A stretch of DNA of 64,000 nucleotides from an uncultured Aquimarina sp. (GTDB lineage Bacteria; Bacteroidota; Bacteroidia; Flavobacteriales; Flavobacteriaceae). The position numbers were made by a program, and so were the translations under genes. The notes under the pieces are model-generated. The model was not told where the DNA came from. It saw only the letters and a list, made by a program, of their open reading frames with translations, and ran no database searches. Shown in pieces: positions 1-9,442 of the stretch (its first letter is position 1; every line of letters begins with the position of its first letter). The stretch lies in the NCBI RefSeq assembly GCF_947495315.1, contig NZ_CANLYD010000005.1, forward strand, positions 310,001 to 374,000, in the 5' to 3' direction.

Positions 1-4
1 CATT

Positions 5-454
5 ATGAAATATTCAGAAGAAAGCAATTTATCGGTCTTAAAAGATTGGTATAAATCAGCAATAAATGGAGAAGGTGAAAAAGTAGCTAATACTCTTTCT
101 GATGCTATTAAATGGCATTTTGCAGAAGGCCTAGGTGTAGGAGGAGACTATCAAGGAAAAGAAACCTTACTAAGAGATGTACTTCCGGAATTTTTCTCCG
201 AATTTGATAAACTACAAGGATTTCCTTCGGATTTCAAAGCATTAGGAAACCTGTTTATTGTAAAGGGAACTTATATAGGCAAAACGAAAGAAGCGCAAAA
301 AGATTTCTCAGCTGAATTTATGCACATTATTGAAATGAAAGATGGTAAAATTACTAGCCTTTATCAAAACACCAATACTGATGCTTATACTAAAGCTTTG
401 GGAGAAGTTGTTATACAGCGTATGGATGACAAAACAAAACCTTTTAGAGTGTAG
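5..454 (+). CDS. NTF2-like / SnoaL-like protein
   Basis: A 149-residue cytosolic protein with the size and layout of the nuclear transport factor 2-like fold: an N-terminal helix, a mid-protein segment around 'AIKWHFAEGLGVGGDYQG', and a C-terminal strand 'AEFMHIIEMKDGKITSLYQ' typical of SnoaL-like proteins. The family includes isomerases, hydrolases and ligand-binding proteins, so no reaction can be assigned. It starts at the window edge, so its promoter is not visible. It converges on the AraC gene and ends at a strong hairpin. A second SnoaL-like protein is encoded at 3629-4168, which suggests a shared small-molecule theme (inference). Confidence 0.6.
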   Translation: MKYSEESNLSVLKDWYKSAINGEGEKVANTLSDAIKWHFAEGLGVGGDYQGKETLLRDVLPEFFSEFDKLQGFPSDFKALGNLFIVKGTYIGKTKEAQKDFSAEFMHIIEMKDGKITSLYQNTNTDAYTKALGEVVIQRMDDKTKPFRV

Positions 455-481
455 TATGCCGCATTATTTTTAGGTCTATAA

Positions 482-528
482 ACAAAAAAGAGAGTAGTTC
501 TTTATATAAAGAATCACTCTCTTTTTGT
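482..528 (+). terminator. Bidirectional hairpin terminator
   Basis: Inverted repeat ACAAAAAAGAGAGT / ACTCTCTTTTTGT with a further pairing arm TTCTTTATATAAAGAA inside. The long stem with flanking A and T runs could end transcription of the NTF2-like gene and also of the convergent AraC gene. Confidence 0.75.
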
Positions 529-612
529 TGAACTTATTTTGAGTTATTCTTTTACTTACTAATGTCTCATTTACACCCTGATTTTCTTATTTTTAGCTTC
601 CATCGAGTTCTA

Positions 613-1518
613 TTAAGTGTTACGCAATTGAAGTGGTGTTTTACCAGTTTTCCTCTTAACAAAACGAATAAAATGTGTAGGATTATCAAAGTGTAAGTTA
701 TATGCTATTTCACTTACAGACTTTAAAGTTTGTAGTAACAACGATTTAGCTTCCATTAATTTACGGTCGTGAATAATCTGTAAAGCTGTTTTACCTGTTA
801 AGCTTTTTACCACATAATTTAAATGCGTTGGATGGATTGCCAAAGCATTTGCAAATTCTTGAACTGATTTTAAAACTTTCTCGGTGTCTTTACCGTATTG
901 TTCTTCTATTAATACATTATACCTATTGAGTATTCTGGTGTCTGAATCTTGAATTATTGCATTTGTACCTATTTTTTTTACATATAAGTTTTTAGCCTCA
1001 AGCAAGATTATATTTAAGTAAGACCTGAAAATGTCTTCTTTGTTTTCAATGTCTTGTTCCGCTAGATTGCTTATGCTTTCACAAATTCCTTTTAAATGTG
1101 CGCTTTCCTCATTAGAAACACTGATGCTCATTGATGCATTTTGTGTGAAAAATGGAAAATCAGAATGTAGTTTGTTTTTTTTATGTACAGTGGAATAAAA
1201 GTCTGAAGTAAAAAAGATAACGAAACCGCTTAAAGGGGTAATGCTTTCCCAAGATTGAATATGTCCTTCACCAGAAAAAAACAGGGTATTTGTATCTAAG
1301 TGCTGTTCTTCGGAATTATTTTTCATATCAATTTCCCCACTTAGAATTACCATAATCTTATAAAAATGTTTTCTGTATGGTGGCATTTTTTGAGGAATCA
1401 CCTTAGCAGATTCTTCCAGTATACCTATAGAAAAACCATTAAATACTGCCTTATCATAGTTTATGAAGTTTAGGTAGTCTTTGATGGTAGAGAATGTATA
1501 TATGTCGTCTATTTTCAA
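613..1518 (-). CDS. AraC-family transcriptional regulator
   Basis: 301 residues. The N-terminal part (about 1-170) looks like a cupin-type effector domain ('[14 protein letters not shown]', 'SGFVIFF'). The C-terminal 100 residues form the double helix-turn-helix of AraC proteins, with '[18 protein letters not shown]' in the first motif and '[19 protein letters not shown]' then '[10 protein letters not shown]' in the second. It is the only AraC gene on the chromosomal side of the left att repeat, and it lies between the NTF2-like gene and the operon of 1618-4168. It is therefore the best candidate (inference) to bind the three matching operators upstream of the SnoaL operon and the efflux genes. 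No copy of that operator was seen ahead of this gene. Confidence 0.9.
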   Translation of the reverse strand: MKIDDIYTFSTIKDYLNFINYDKAVFNGFSIGILEESAKVIPQKMPPYRKHFYKIMVILSGEIDMKNNSEEQHLDTNTLFFSGEGHIQSWESITPLSGFVIFFTSDFYSTVHKKNKLHSDFPFFTQNASMSISVSNEESAHLKGICESISNLAEQDIENKEDIFRSYLNIILLEAKNLYVKKIGTNAIIQDSDTRILNRYNVLIEEQYGKDTEKVLKSVQEFANALAIHPTHLNYVVKSLTGKTALQIIHDRKLMEAKSLLLQTLKSVSEIAYNLHFDNPTHFIRFVKRKTGKTPLQLRNT

Positions 1519-1568
1519 TATAATTAAGTATTTAGCTTTAAAGATATTGATTTTTATATCTAAATAAA

Positions 1569-1599
1569 AACAGCGACCCTCAAAATAGAAATCGCTGTT
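1569..1599 (-). terminator. Hairpin terminator of the SnoaL/NmrA operon
   Basis: AACAGCGA and TCGCTGTT form an 8-bp stem around a 15-nt loop just after the 68-residue membrane gene. On the minus strand the stem runs into a T-rich stretch. It separates the operon from the AraC gene downstream. Confidence 0.7.
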
Positions 1600-1617
1600 A
1601 TTAAAATTGTATATATT

Positions 1618-1824
1618 TTAGGTTTCGGTTTTTTTTAGTGATAAAATCTTACTCCAAAATGGTATTAGTACATAAACCATAGCGGGAACTAAAATAATCG
1701 TTAGTACAAAGGTTCTTACTAAAATCGGTAGTTCATTTAAATACTCTCCAAAAAATAATAAAATCCCTGTTATTGCAGGATAGATTGCTATCCAAACAAT
1801 GAATGCTGATTTTAGCTTTTTCAT
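1618..1824 (-). CDS. Small two-helix membrane protein
   Basis: 68 residues with two hydrophobic segments (about 7-28 and 36-57) and a lysine-rich C-terminus. The pattern 'VWIAIYPAITGILLFFG...RTFVLTIILVPAMVYVLIPFW' resembles the membrane tail attached to some antibiotic-biosynthesis-monooxygenase proteins and the small DUF2798-like proteins. Its start overlaps the stop of the upstream LolA-like gene by 4 nt, which suggests translational coupling. Last gene of the operon; function unknown. Confidence 0.65.
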   Translation of the reverse strand: MKKLKSAFIVWIAIYPAITGILLFFGEYLNELPILVRTFVLTIILVPAMVYVLIPFWSKILSLKKTET

Positions 1825-2600
1825 TTTGTTGGTTTTTGAAATATACTTTTGTCTATATCTGTTTTGAACTTAATATTTGTCCAATTAATGAACGCGTAGT
1901 TCGTTCCTTTTGCATTTCCATCCCAATTTTCTGCTTGTATGTATTTACGCTTAGAAGGTACTTTAATACCATCTATAGTCTCGTATTCAAATTGCATTAA
2001 ACTAGGTTCGGTAAGACCAAATGCTACGACTGTAAAAAGAAACTGATCTATTAGTTTTGTTTCTTTATTGATGTATAAAATATAGGTGTCTTGAGCGTCT
2101 CCAACTTTATTACCAAATGTAATTTTGACTCTATTGTAATCTTTACTATTTACCTTTTGGTCTGCAAGTTTCTCGTAGTTGATGCCATCATCTAGTAATT
2201 TAAAAAACATAGTGAACCAGTAATAATTTGTTTTCCTAAGGAATCTAGCTATGCCATTAGCTTGGTCATCATCAGACACTTTTCCATCAAAAGTTACCCA
2301 AGAGTCCTTACCATTGTATCCCTCTACAACCTTACCATTAGCTCCTGAAAAACTATGTTCTGTATAGGCAGCATATGATAATTCTCCATCAAAAACATAG
2401 GTCTCGTTTCCTACTAACGTTATGGCGCCTTCTCCAGGAGGTGTACGATATTCAATATCGTAATTTACATTACCTAAGTTATAAAAATTTTGTTTCCCTC
2501 CAGTGGCTTCTACAGCTTGTGCTACTAATTCTTTTGCTGTTTGTGCTGTTGCTATCGTTGATACTGCTAACAGCATCATTATTAAAATTGATTTTTTCAT
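1821..2600 (-). CDS. LolA-like periplasmic protein (DUF6503-like)
   Basis: 259 residues with a clear Sec signal peptide (cleavage near 'IATA-QTAKEL'). The rest looks like the half-open beta-barrel fold of outer-membrane lipoprotein sorting proteins: an early 'AVEATGG', then many short amphipathic strands such as 'YILYINKETKLIDQF' and 'IKVPSKRKY'. Bacteroidota carry many such secreted proteins of unknown ligand. It is the third gene of a four-gene operon with a SnoaL-like protein and an NmrA-like oxidoreductase, so a link to handling a lipophilic compound is possible but not shown. Confidence 0.65.
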   Translation of the reverse strand: MKKSILIMMLLAVSTIATAQTAKELVAQAVEATGGKQNFYNLGNVNYDIEYRTPPGEGAITLVGNETYVFDGELSYAAYTEHSFSGANGKVVEGYNGKDSWVTFDGKVSDDDQANGIARFLRKTNYYWFTMFFKLLDDGINYEKLADQKVNSKDYNRVKITFGNKVGDAQDTYILYINKETKLIDQFLFTVVAFGLTEPSLMQFEYETIDGIKVPSKRKYIQAENWDGNAKGTNYAFINWTNIKFKTDIDKSIFQKPTK

Positions 2601-2636
2601 TGTTTAACTATTTTATGTTATTATTTGATTCTTCTT

Positions 2637-3560
2637 CTAATACTGTTCGAACGACATACTTGGTACAGTTTGATTACCTATTCTATGTTTGTTCTTTTGA
2701 ATAAATTCTTTCCAAGTGGTGGGTTTGCGACCAGTAATACCTTCAAAATTGTCAAAAATCTTTCCTGAAGGAACTTCACCAGAAGCGTTAAGCGCAAATT
2801 GATCAGATACACACTTCATATAGGCATCGGCATATACTGAATCTTTAGTGCCTTGGTAGGTCATATCCCTAAACTCATCTGGATTGTGCTCCACAACATT
2901 GAAATCTTGTTCGGTAACTTCGGTCATTATCTCTGAAATTTCTGTTATGGTTTTTGCATCATACCCTAGTGGAATGGTTTCATTATGGTATTTTTCAGGA
3001 TGGATAAATATCTGTGCGATGACGGCTGCGATATCATCGGTATCAACCCAAGTCCAATTAGAATTACCTATAAAATCGTGTAAAGTATTTTCCTGAAGCC
3101 ATCCAAAATTGAAGATATTCTGCATAAAAGATTCTGGTTGTAAGTGGGTATAGTCAAAACCTAATTTTTCGATATAAGCTTCAATAAACTGATGCCAGCC
3201 CCAGTGCGATACTTCATTGGTATCTGTGCTTGATGCTCCTATATGAACAATGTGTTTCACACCTTCTTCTTTTGCAATGTCAAGAAAGCGCTTGCTTTGT
3301 CTCATCATATCAGCTGTATAGCTTGTCATCAGTAAGGCACTATCCATTCCTTTTAAAGCGGGTCTAATAGATTTTTTGTCTTCAAGGTCTAAATACACTC
3401 CTTTTACATTAGACCCATCAATTACTTTTAGGTTTTCTTTATTTCTTGATGTCCCAAAAAGCTGTAAATCATTTTTTGTGCTAAGTAGCTCTATAACCTT
3501 GCTACCTACTTGCCCAGTTGCTCCTACGATGAGGATGTTTTGATTTTTTTTATTTTTCAT
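2637..3560 (-). CDS. NmrA-like NAD(P)-binding oxidoreductase
   Basis: 307 residues of the atypical short-chain dehydrogenase (NmrA/QorB-like) type. The Rossmann motif 'ILIVGATGQVGSKVIELL' near residue 9 has the GxxGxxG pattern, followed by 'FGTSRNKENL' where cofactor phosphate is usually read, and 'HIVHIGASST' and 'YTHLQPESFMQNI' as in NmrA-like proteins. Such proteins are NAD(P)H-dependent reductases or redox sensors; the substrate is not evident. It is the second gene of the operon behind operator A, so it is probably induced together with the efflux pump (inference). Confidence 0.8.
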   Translation of the reverse strand: MKNKKNQNILIVGATGQVGSKVIELLSTKNDLQLFGTSRNKENLKVIDGSNVKGVYLDLEDKKSIRPALKGMDSALLMTSYTADMMRQSKRFLDIAKEEGVKHIVHIGASSTDTNEVSHWGWHQFIEAYIEKLGFDYTHLQPESFMQNIFNFGWLQENTLHDFIGNSNWTWVDTDDIAAVIAQIFIHPEKYHNETIPLGYDAKTITEISEIMTEVTEQDFNVVEHNPDEFRDMTYQGTKDSVYADAYMKCVSDQFALNASGEVPSGKIFDNFEGITGRKPTTWKEFIQKNKHRIGNQTVPSMSFEQY

Positions 3561-3628
3561 TTTTTACTTATTTAAATTTTATTTTGTTTATGTTGTTGCA
3601 GGTGTCAACCTTAATTAGGGTTGACCCT

Positions 3629-4168
3629 TTATTTACTTGATTCTTCTACAGCGAGGTCAAATACTTTATAGTTGCCTTCATTCCAACTTAATTCTTCAAT
3701 GACCTTGTAAATTTTCCATACATTATCAGATTTACGCATCCAAAAGTTATGAGTACCCACCATAATTTGTACAGGACTCCCAAAATCATTTTTCTTGTAA
3801 TGTTGTGCATGCAGCATTACGGAAACATAAGCCTCATTATCCTCAACCACAATTTTATAAGGAGTTAGGTCGTGTTGCGTAGCATCTAAGGTATCAAAGA
3901 ATTTGGCTGCGCCAGCTACCCAGTCATCAGCTTTTACTTCCATTATGCCTCCATCTCCACCTATAGATACGGAGAAGTCCATTTGTAAATCATCTATAAA
4001 TAATGCTCTATGCATTTCCCAATCTTTTTTATCAAGACTATATGCATACGTACTTACTATTTGTGCGATAATTTCTCTATCATATAGCAATTGTATTTTT
4101 TCTGAATCATTTAGTGATTTCTCAGATAAACGTCCTGGAATAATTTTATTTTGACTTAAATTTTTCAT
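3629..4168 (-). CDS. SnoaL-like (NTF2 fold) protein
   Basis: 179 residues. Motifs of the SnoaL_4 type: 'IAQIVSTYAYSLDKKDWEMHRALFIDDLQMDF', 'HDLTPYKIVVEDNEAYVSVMLHA' and 'NFWMRKSDNVWKIYKV'. Members include dehydratases and ring-hydroxylating dioxygenase beta-like proteins, so the exact activity is open. It is the first gene of the operon that continues with the NmrA-like oxidoreductase. A -7 element and a two-half-site operator lie directly upstream. Confidence 0.75.
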   Translation of the reverse strand: MKNLSQNKIIPGRLSEKSLNDSEKIQLLYDREIIAQIVSTYAYSLDKKDWEMHRALFIDDLQMDFSVSIGGDGGIMEVKADDWVAGAAKFFDTLDATQHDLTPYKIVVEDNEAYVSVMLHAQHYKKNDFGSPVQIMVGTHNFWMRKSDNVWKIYKVIEELSWNEGNYKVFDLAVEESSK

Positions 4169-4203
4169 TAGTAATGTTTTTTGATTATTAAATAATTACA
4201 CTA

Positions 4204-4260
4204 CAAATTTACCTTTGAAATCAGCTTATTATGTAACCATTTTACAAGACGAAATGACCA
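4204..4260 (-). promoter_or_regulatory. Operator A with promoter -7 element
   Basis: Read on the minus strand: TGGTCA (4260-4255), 15 nt, TGGTTA (4239-4234), 22 nt, then TAAATTTG (4211-4204), which fits the Bacteroidota -7 consensus TAnnTTTG. The two half-sites are 21 bp apart, two helical turns, as in AraC-type direct-repeat operators. The proximal half-site falls where the -33 element should be. The start codon is 36 nt beyond the -7 element. The identical layout occurs at 6070-6126 and 10727-10783. Confidence 0.75.
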
Positions 4261-4344
4261 AAATGCAACTTCTCTACTAGGGATTTTTTTATTTAAATTG
4301 AATGAAAGGATATTTGTGAAATCTAGAGTGTTATCTAATACAAA

Positions 4345-4378
4345 AACAGCGATCTTTCATTTCTGAAAGACCGCTGTT
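4345..4378 (-). terminator. Terminator of the RND efflux operon
   Basis: A 14-bp stem with one mismatch, AACAGCGATCTTTC / GAAAGACCGCTGTT, and a short loop, followed on the minus strand by TTTTTG. It lies 190 nt after the channel gene. The stretch between the stem and that gene shows no coding signal. Confidence 0.7.
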
Positions 4379-4569
4379 CCATCCAACATTAAATCGTATT
4401 GCTATACCAAAAGTAACATAAGATTAACCTTAAATACTTGTTCATTTTCCTCTTTTTTTCATTGTAAACCTCTTCTGTAGCGATGACTAGGCAAGAGATT
4501 TGCAGATTCAAAAGAAGAAAAAGCAACTACGCATTTTTTAGCCTTTTCTTATGTCGCATTTGATATTAT

Positions 4570-6036
4570 TTATTTTGAACTCGTATCTGCTATTTTTAAT
4601 TTTTTAAATTTTTGGTCAAGTTCATCAGTTTCTATAATTTCCCATCCACCACCTAGAGCTTTGTAGATAGCAACTAAGGAAGTAGCTGATGTTATTTCAC
4701 TTGAAGCCAATCTATTTTCTGCTTGAAGTAATGTGTTATCGGCACTTAGATAATCAATAAAACTGTCTAGACCTGCATTAAAACGTTGCTTTGCAATTTT
4801 TGTAGCGTTAGCACTAGCTAGAGATGACTTTCTTAAGGTTTCTCTACGTTCTAATTCATTAGTATAATTACTCATTACGGTTTTAATCTCTTCTAGTGCC
4901 TGTAATACTGTTTTTTCGTATTGATTAAGGCTTGCAAGTGTTCTTGCATCGTTTTGCTTTATTTGTTGCTTGACTCTTCCTAAATTAAATGCTGCCCAAC
5001 TGATACTTGGAAATACACTCCAAGTAAACGACTCTTTACTACCAAAGTTTGAAAAATCAACTGCAGAGAACCCTATGGATCCACCAAATTGAATTTTAGG
5101 ATACAGCTCTGCTACCGAAAGATTGTATTTTGCAATTTGAATTTGTAACTCAGCTTCAGCACGACGAACATCTGGACGACGTCTTAACAAATCAGTTACA
5201 TTACCAATGGCTACTGAGCTCGGTAGACTTGGTAAAGGTTTTTTATTAATAATGTCTTCGTTAAGACTTCCTGGTACTTCACCAATCAATACACTAATGC
5301 TATTTTTTAAGGCTTCAATTCTTGCTTGAAGAGGTGGAATTATTGCTTTTGTATTTTCTAATTGAGCTAAAGCTCTCGATACATCTAAAGTGTTACTTGT
5401 ACCGGCATTTGATAATCGAACCGTTAAGTCATAGGTTTCTTGTTGACCTTTGATATTACGATTGGCAATGTCTAATTGATACTGAGCGCCTCTTAGTTCA
5501 ATATAATTTTTAGCAACTTCAGCAAAAATAGCTACGTAAGTTCCTTGCATATCGGTTAACGCTAATTGTTGGTTAGCATAAGCACCTTTGATTCTATTAG
5601 AGACACGTCCAAACACATCTGCTTCCCAAAAAGCATCAAAACTTCCATTGTAGGTGGTGAACGTAGGATTTGTACCTTGTACAAAAATATTCTCTCCTAA
5701 ACGTGTTCTGTTTACATTTCCATTGGTGGTAACCGTAGGCAATCGGTCAAGTTTAGTTCCTTTTAAAGTAGCTCGAGATGCATAGAAATTTGCAACCGCA
5801 GTATTGATATCTAGATTGTTGTTTCTTGCTTTTTCAATGAGTGTGTTTAATATTGGGTCATTAAATTCTGACCACCATTCTAAAGTGATTGCTGTTTCTG
5901 CTTTCGCGAAAGCATTATCTTGTAAATAATTATCGTTTATATCAACATTTGTGTTGACATCAAAATCTCTTTTGGTGATTCCACAGGAAACCAAAATAAG
6001 AGACAGTATCGTAATAAGTGTTAGATTTTTCATCAT
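4570..6036 (-). CDS. NodT/TolC-type outer-membrane efflux lipoprotein
   Basis: 488 residues, the usual length for OprM/CusC-type channels. The lipobox 'LILVSCG' near residue 18 gives lipid anchoring at the cysteine. Two repeated outer-membrane-factor halves follow: the first contains 'EWWSEFNDPILNTLIEKARNN', the second 'LLRRRPDVRRAEAELQ' and 'AELYPKIQFGGSIG', both hallmark sequences. It forms the outer-membrane exit duct for the RND pump. It lies 117 nt downstream of the pump gene and has its own copy of the AraC-type operator, so it may be transcribed both with the pump and independently. Confidence 0.93.
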   Translation of the reverse strand: MMKNLTLITILSLILVSCGITKRDFDVNTNVDINDNYLQDNAFAKAETAITLEWWSEFNDPILNTLIEKARNNNLDINTAVANFYASRATLKGTKLDRLPTVTTNGNVNRTRLGENIFVQGTNPTFTTYNGSFDAFWEADVFGRVSNRIKGAYANQQLALTDMQGTYVAIFAEVAKNYIELRGAQYQLDIANRNIKGQQETYDLTVRLSNAGTSNTLDVSRALAQLENTKAIIPPLQARIEALKNSISVLIGEVPGSLNEDIINKKPLPSLPSSVAIGNVTDLLRRRPDVRRAEAELQIQIAKYNLSVAELYPKIQFGGSIGFSAVDFSNFGSKESFTWSVFPSISWAAFNLGRVKQQIKQNDARTLASLNQYEKTVLQALEEIKTVMSNYTNELERRETLRKSSLASANATKIAKQRFNAGLDSFIDYLSADNTLLQAENRLASSEITSATSLVAIYKALGGGWEIIETDELDQKFKKLKIADTSSK

Positions 6037-6069
6037 TTATGTTTTTAATACGTTGAACTTTACTGATAA

Positions 6070-6126
6070 CAAAATTACTTTGGTAAGAGTGTTTTAGGAT
6101 AACCAAAAACACCCAATGAATGACCA
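6070..6126 (-). promoter_or_regulatory. Operator B with promoter -7 element
   Basis: Minus strand: TGGTCA (6126-6121), 15 nt, TGGTTA (6105-6100), 22 nt, TAATTTTG (6077-6070). Spacing is identical to operators A and C. It sits in the gap between the pump and channel genes and so implies an internal promoter for the channel gene. Confidence 0.75.
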
Positions 6127-6153
6127 AAATTTAATATCAGGTCGTTATTTTGT

Positions 6154-9100
6154 TTAAGGTTCTATCGTGGTTTCTTCTGAACCTTTAGTTGTTTTAGAAC
6201 TAGACGATTTTGTTGTCCATTTTCTGCCCAAGTAATAAAATACAGGTGTTAAAAAGATACCGAAGATGGTGACACCAAGCATTCCGCTAAATACAGCTAT
6301 TCCTAACGATACACGTAATTCTGAACCTGCTCCTGTTGCAATTGCAAGTGGAACAACTCCTAAGATAAATGCCATTGCTGTCATTAAAATTGGACGTAAG
6401 CGTAATTGTGATGCTTCAATAACTGCTATTCTTAAATCTTTACCTTGGTCTTCTAACTGTTTTGCGAATTCAACAATTAAGATCGCATTTTTACTGGCCA
6501 GTCCTACGAGTACCACTAAACCAATTTGTACCATAATGTTATTATCCAATCCTGCTAAATCAATACCAATCATCGCTGAGAGTAATACCATTGGAACAAT
6601 AAAAATTACTGCTAGCGGTAGTACTAAGCTTTCAAATTGTGCAGCTAGTAAAAGCAATACAAATATCACAGCTAGTAAGAATGCTATACCTGCCGTATTT
6701 CCAGATTGCTTTTGTTGATATGCTAGCTCTGTCCATTCAAAAGAAATGCCTTGAGGTAATATTTCGGCAGCAAGTTCTTCCATTTTGTCTAAAGCCTCAC
6801 CTGAACTATAGCCTGGTGTTACATCACCTAGTAGTGCAGCCGCAGGATATAAGTTATACCTGGGGATACGAGATGAACCTGCGATATCACTTTGTTTACT
6901 TATAGTTCCTAAAGGCACCATTTCTCCTTTGTTATTTTTTACTTTAATACGTGAGATATCATCAGGTGTTAATCGATTAGGTGCATCAGCTTGAGCGGTA
7001 ACTTGATATGTTCTACCTAAATAATTGAATTCGTTAACAAATGCTGAACCTAAATACACTTCTAAAGATTGGAAGACATCAGCCACATTAATTCCTAATT
7101 GCTCAGCTTTTACACGGTCGATATCCAGATATAATTGAGGTGTTTGATTATTGAAAAACGTAAATACATTACTCAAAGCTGGGTCTGCATTTGCAGCTGC
7201 AGCCAATTGGTAAGTTGCATTTAATAATGCATCGCTTCCGAGGTTAGCTTTGTCTTGAACCATCATTCTAAACCCTCCTGCATTACCAATACCACTAACT
7301 GACGGTGGCGGGATAACTACAACAAATGCATCGTCTATCTGACTCATTTTTCCACGTAGTGTTCCTAAGAGTTCTTCGTAATCAATGCCTTTTTCTGTAC
7401 GAATATCAAAATCTTCTAAGGTTACGAAAATTGCTGCTGCATTAGATGCATTTGTAAATGATGCTCCGTCAAATCCAGTAAAAGATATGGTAGTTTCTAC
7501 ACCGTCTACTTCTAATAAGCTATCTAAAGCCTCTTTTACAACTTCATCGGTTCTACTTAACGAAGCTCCTGCTGGTAATTGAATTACTGTAATAAAATAC
7601 TGTTGGTCCATAGCAGGTACAAATCCAATTGCTACACGATTAAATTCAAAACCAGTAAAACCAATTAAGCCTCCGTAAACAACTAGTACCATTACTCCTG
7701 AGCGAACTAACTTGCGAACGCTATTGCCATAACGGTTAGAAAGGCTATCCATAAATTTATTGAATCCATCTCCTATAAACTTAAATGGTCTTATCAATAA
7801 AGGTATTTTTTTGTTTGGGTCGTGTACTTCGTGACGCATTAATAATGCTGCCATCGCTGGACTCAATGTTAAAGAAACGAATACCGAAATTGCAGTAGCT
7901 ACTGCAATGGTTAAACCAAATTGCTTATAAAACTGACCTGAGATGCCATCTAAAAAAGCAGTTGGTACAAATACAGCTATTAATACTAATCCAATTGCAA
8001 CTAATGCTCCTCCAACTTCATCCATTGTCTTACGTGCAGCATCTTTTGGTGACAATCCTTTTGCTAGATAGCGTTCCATATTTTCAACGACAACAATAGC
8101 ATCATCTACAACGATTCCGATGGCTAATACAAGTCCGAATAATGTTAAGTTATTTAAAGAAAATCCTATTGCTTGCATTACTGCAAATGTTCCAATAAGA
8201 GAAACAGGGATTGCTAATATTGGAATGATAGCTGCCCTCCAAGATTGTAAGAACAATAGGATAACAAAAATCACTAGCAGTACTGCTTCAAAAATGGTTG
8301 TATATACACTATCAACTGACTTTTGTACAAACTCTGTTGGGTTGTAAGCAATTTTATATTCTAAATCTTCTGGGAAATTTTTAGAAAGTTCAAGCATTTT
8401 TGCTTGAATATCTGCTGCCGTTTCTAAAGCGTTACCACCTGGCTGTTGGAAAATAGGCATTGCAATAGCTGGATCTTTTCCTAAATAGCCCTTGGTTGCA
8501 TAATTTTGAGCTCCTAATTCTACTCGGCCTACATCTTTTAATTGGACAATGCGACCGTCTTCGCCTGACTTAATAATGATATTTTCAAACTGTTCGTTAG
8601 TAATTAGTTTTCCTTGCGTTTGTATATTAATTTCAAAAGCGGTTTGCTTTCCTGATGGTAGTGTATTTAATGTTCCACTTGCTATTTGCACATTTTGTGT
8701 ACGTAATGCAGCAACAACTTCACCTGCAGTCATATCAAGATTGGCAATTCTATCAGGGTCTAGCCAAATACGCATTGCATACTCTGCAGCACCAAATAAT
8801 TGAATAGCTCCAATACCTTTAATACGCGCCAATTCATCTTTAAGTTGTAAAGTAGCATAGTTACCTATGTATGTTTGATCATAGGTTTTATTAGGAGAAT
8901 ACATATTCACTACCAATAGAATGTCTGGTGCGATTTTTTCTGTAATGATTCCTAAACGTCTTACTGATTCTGGTAATCTTGGTTCTGCTATTGCCACTCT
9001 GTTTTGCACTTGTACTTGGGCTCTGTCAAGATCTGTACCCAATTCGAAAACGACTTGCAAAGTAACGCGACCATCTGCTGAAGATTGAGAGGTCATATAA

Positions 9101-9333
9101 ATCATTCCCTCAACACCGTTTATTTGTTGCTCTAGAGGCGTAGCTACCGTTTCAGATAGTGTCTGTGCATTCGCACCAGGATACGTAGCGGTTACCTGAA
9201 CAGTTGGTGGTGCTACATCTGGGAATTGTGATACTGGCAGAGATACGTATGCCAATCCGCCCACGATAAGAATCAGAATGCTCAGCACCGCTGCGAATAT
9301 GGGTCTTTTTATAAAAATGTGACTGAATTTCAT
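6154..9333 (-). CDS. RND multidrug efflux pump, HAE1 (AcrB-like) family
   Basis: 1059 residues, the standard AcrB/MexB length. It starts 'MKFSHIFIKRPIFAAVLSILI' as HAE1 pumps do. The proton-relay aspartate pair is present in 'GIVVDDAIVVVENMER' (near residue 405), and the relay lysine region in 'VGLASKNAILIVEFAKQ'. Twelve membrane helices and two large periplasmic loops are expected; 'LPVSQFPDVAPPTVQVTATYPGA' opens the first loop. It is an inner-membrane drug:proton antiporter acting with the adaptor encoded upstream and the channel encoded downstream. The substrate range cannot be read from sequence. Confidence 0.96.
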   Translation of the reverse strand: MKFSHIFIKRPIFAAVLSILILIVGGLAYVSLPVSQFPDVAPPTVQVTATYPGANAQTLSETVATPLEQQINGVEGMIYMTSQSSADGRVTLQVVFELGTDLDRAQVQVQNRVAIAEPRLPESVRRLGIITEKIAPDILLVVNMYSPNKTYDQTYIGNYATLQLKDELARIKGIGAIQLFGAAEYAMRIWLDPDRIANLDMTAGEVVAALRTQNVQIASGTLNTLPSGKQTAFEINIQTQGKLITNEQFENIIIKSGEDGRIVQLKDVGRVELGAQNYATKGYLGKDPAIAMPIFQQPGGNALETAADIQAKMLELSKNFPEDLEYKIAYNPTEFVQKSVDSVYTTIFEAVLLVIFVILLFLQSWRAAIIPILAIPVSLIGTFAVMQAIGFSLNNLTLFGLVLAIGIVVDDAIVVVENMERYLAKGLSPKDAARKTMDEVGGALVAIGLVLIAVFVPTAFLDGISGQFYKQFGLTIAVATAISVFVSLTLSPAMAALLMRHEVHDPNKKIPLLIRPFKFIGDGFNKFMDSLSNRYGNSVRKLVRSGVMVLVVYGGLIGFTGFEFNRVAIGFVPAMDQQYFITVIQLPAGASLSRTDEVVKEALDSLLEVDGVETTISFTGFDGASFTNASNAAAIFVTLEDFDIRTEKGIDYEELLGTLRGKMSQIDDAFVVVIPPPSVSGIGNAGGFRMMVQDKANLGSDALLNATYQLAAAANADPALSNVFTFFNNQTPQLYLDIDRVKAEQLGINVADVFQSLEVYLGSAFVNEFNYLGRTYQVTAQADAPNRLTPDDISRIKVKNNKGEMVPLGTISKQSDIAGSSRIPRYNLYPAAALLGDVTPGYSSGEALDKMEELAAEILPQGISFEWTELAYQQKQSGNTAGIAFLLAVIFVLLLLAAQFESLVLPLAVIFIVPMVLLSAMIGIDLAGLDNNIMVQIGLVVLVGLASKNAILIVEFAKQLEDQGKDLRIAVIEASQLRLRPILMTAMAFILGVVPLAIATGAGSELRVSLGIAVFSGMLGVTIFGIFLTPVFYYLGRKWTTKSSSSKTTKGSEETTIEP

Positions 9334-9442
9334 TGCGCTAGTTTTTTAATGTTAGACAATAGTATCCCTGTCGCTCTCTTTTTGATCTTTAGAAGAGTAG
9401 ACCTGAGAGTGATGTATTAGGATACACTATGTATTGTTAGGT

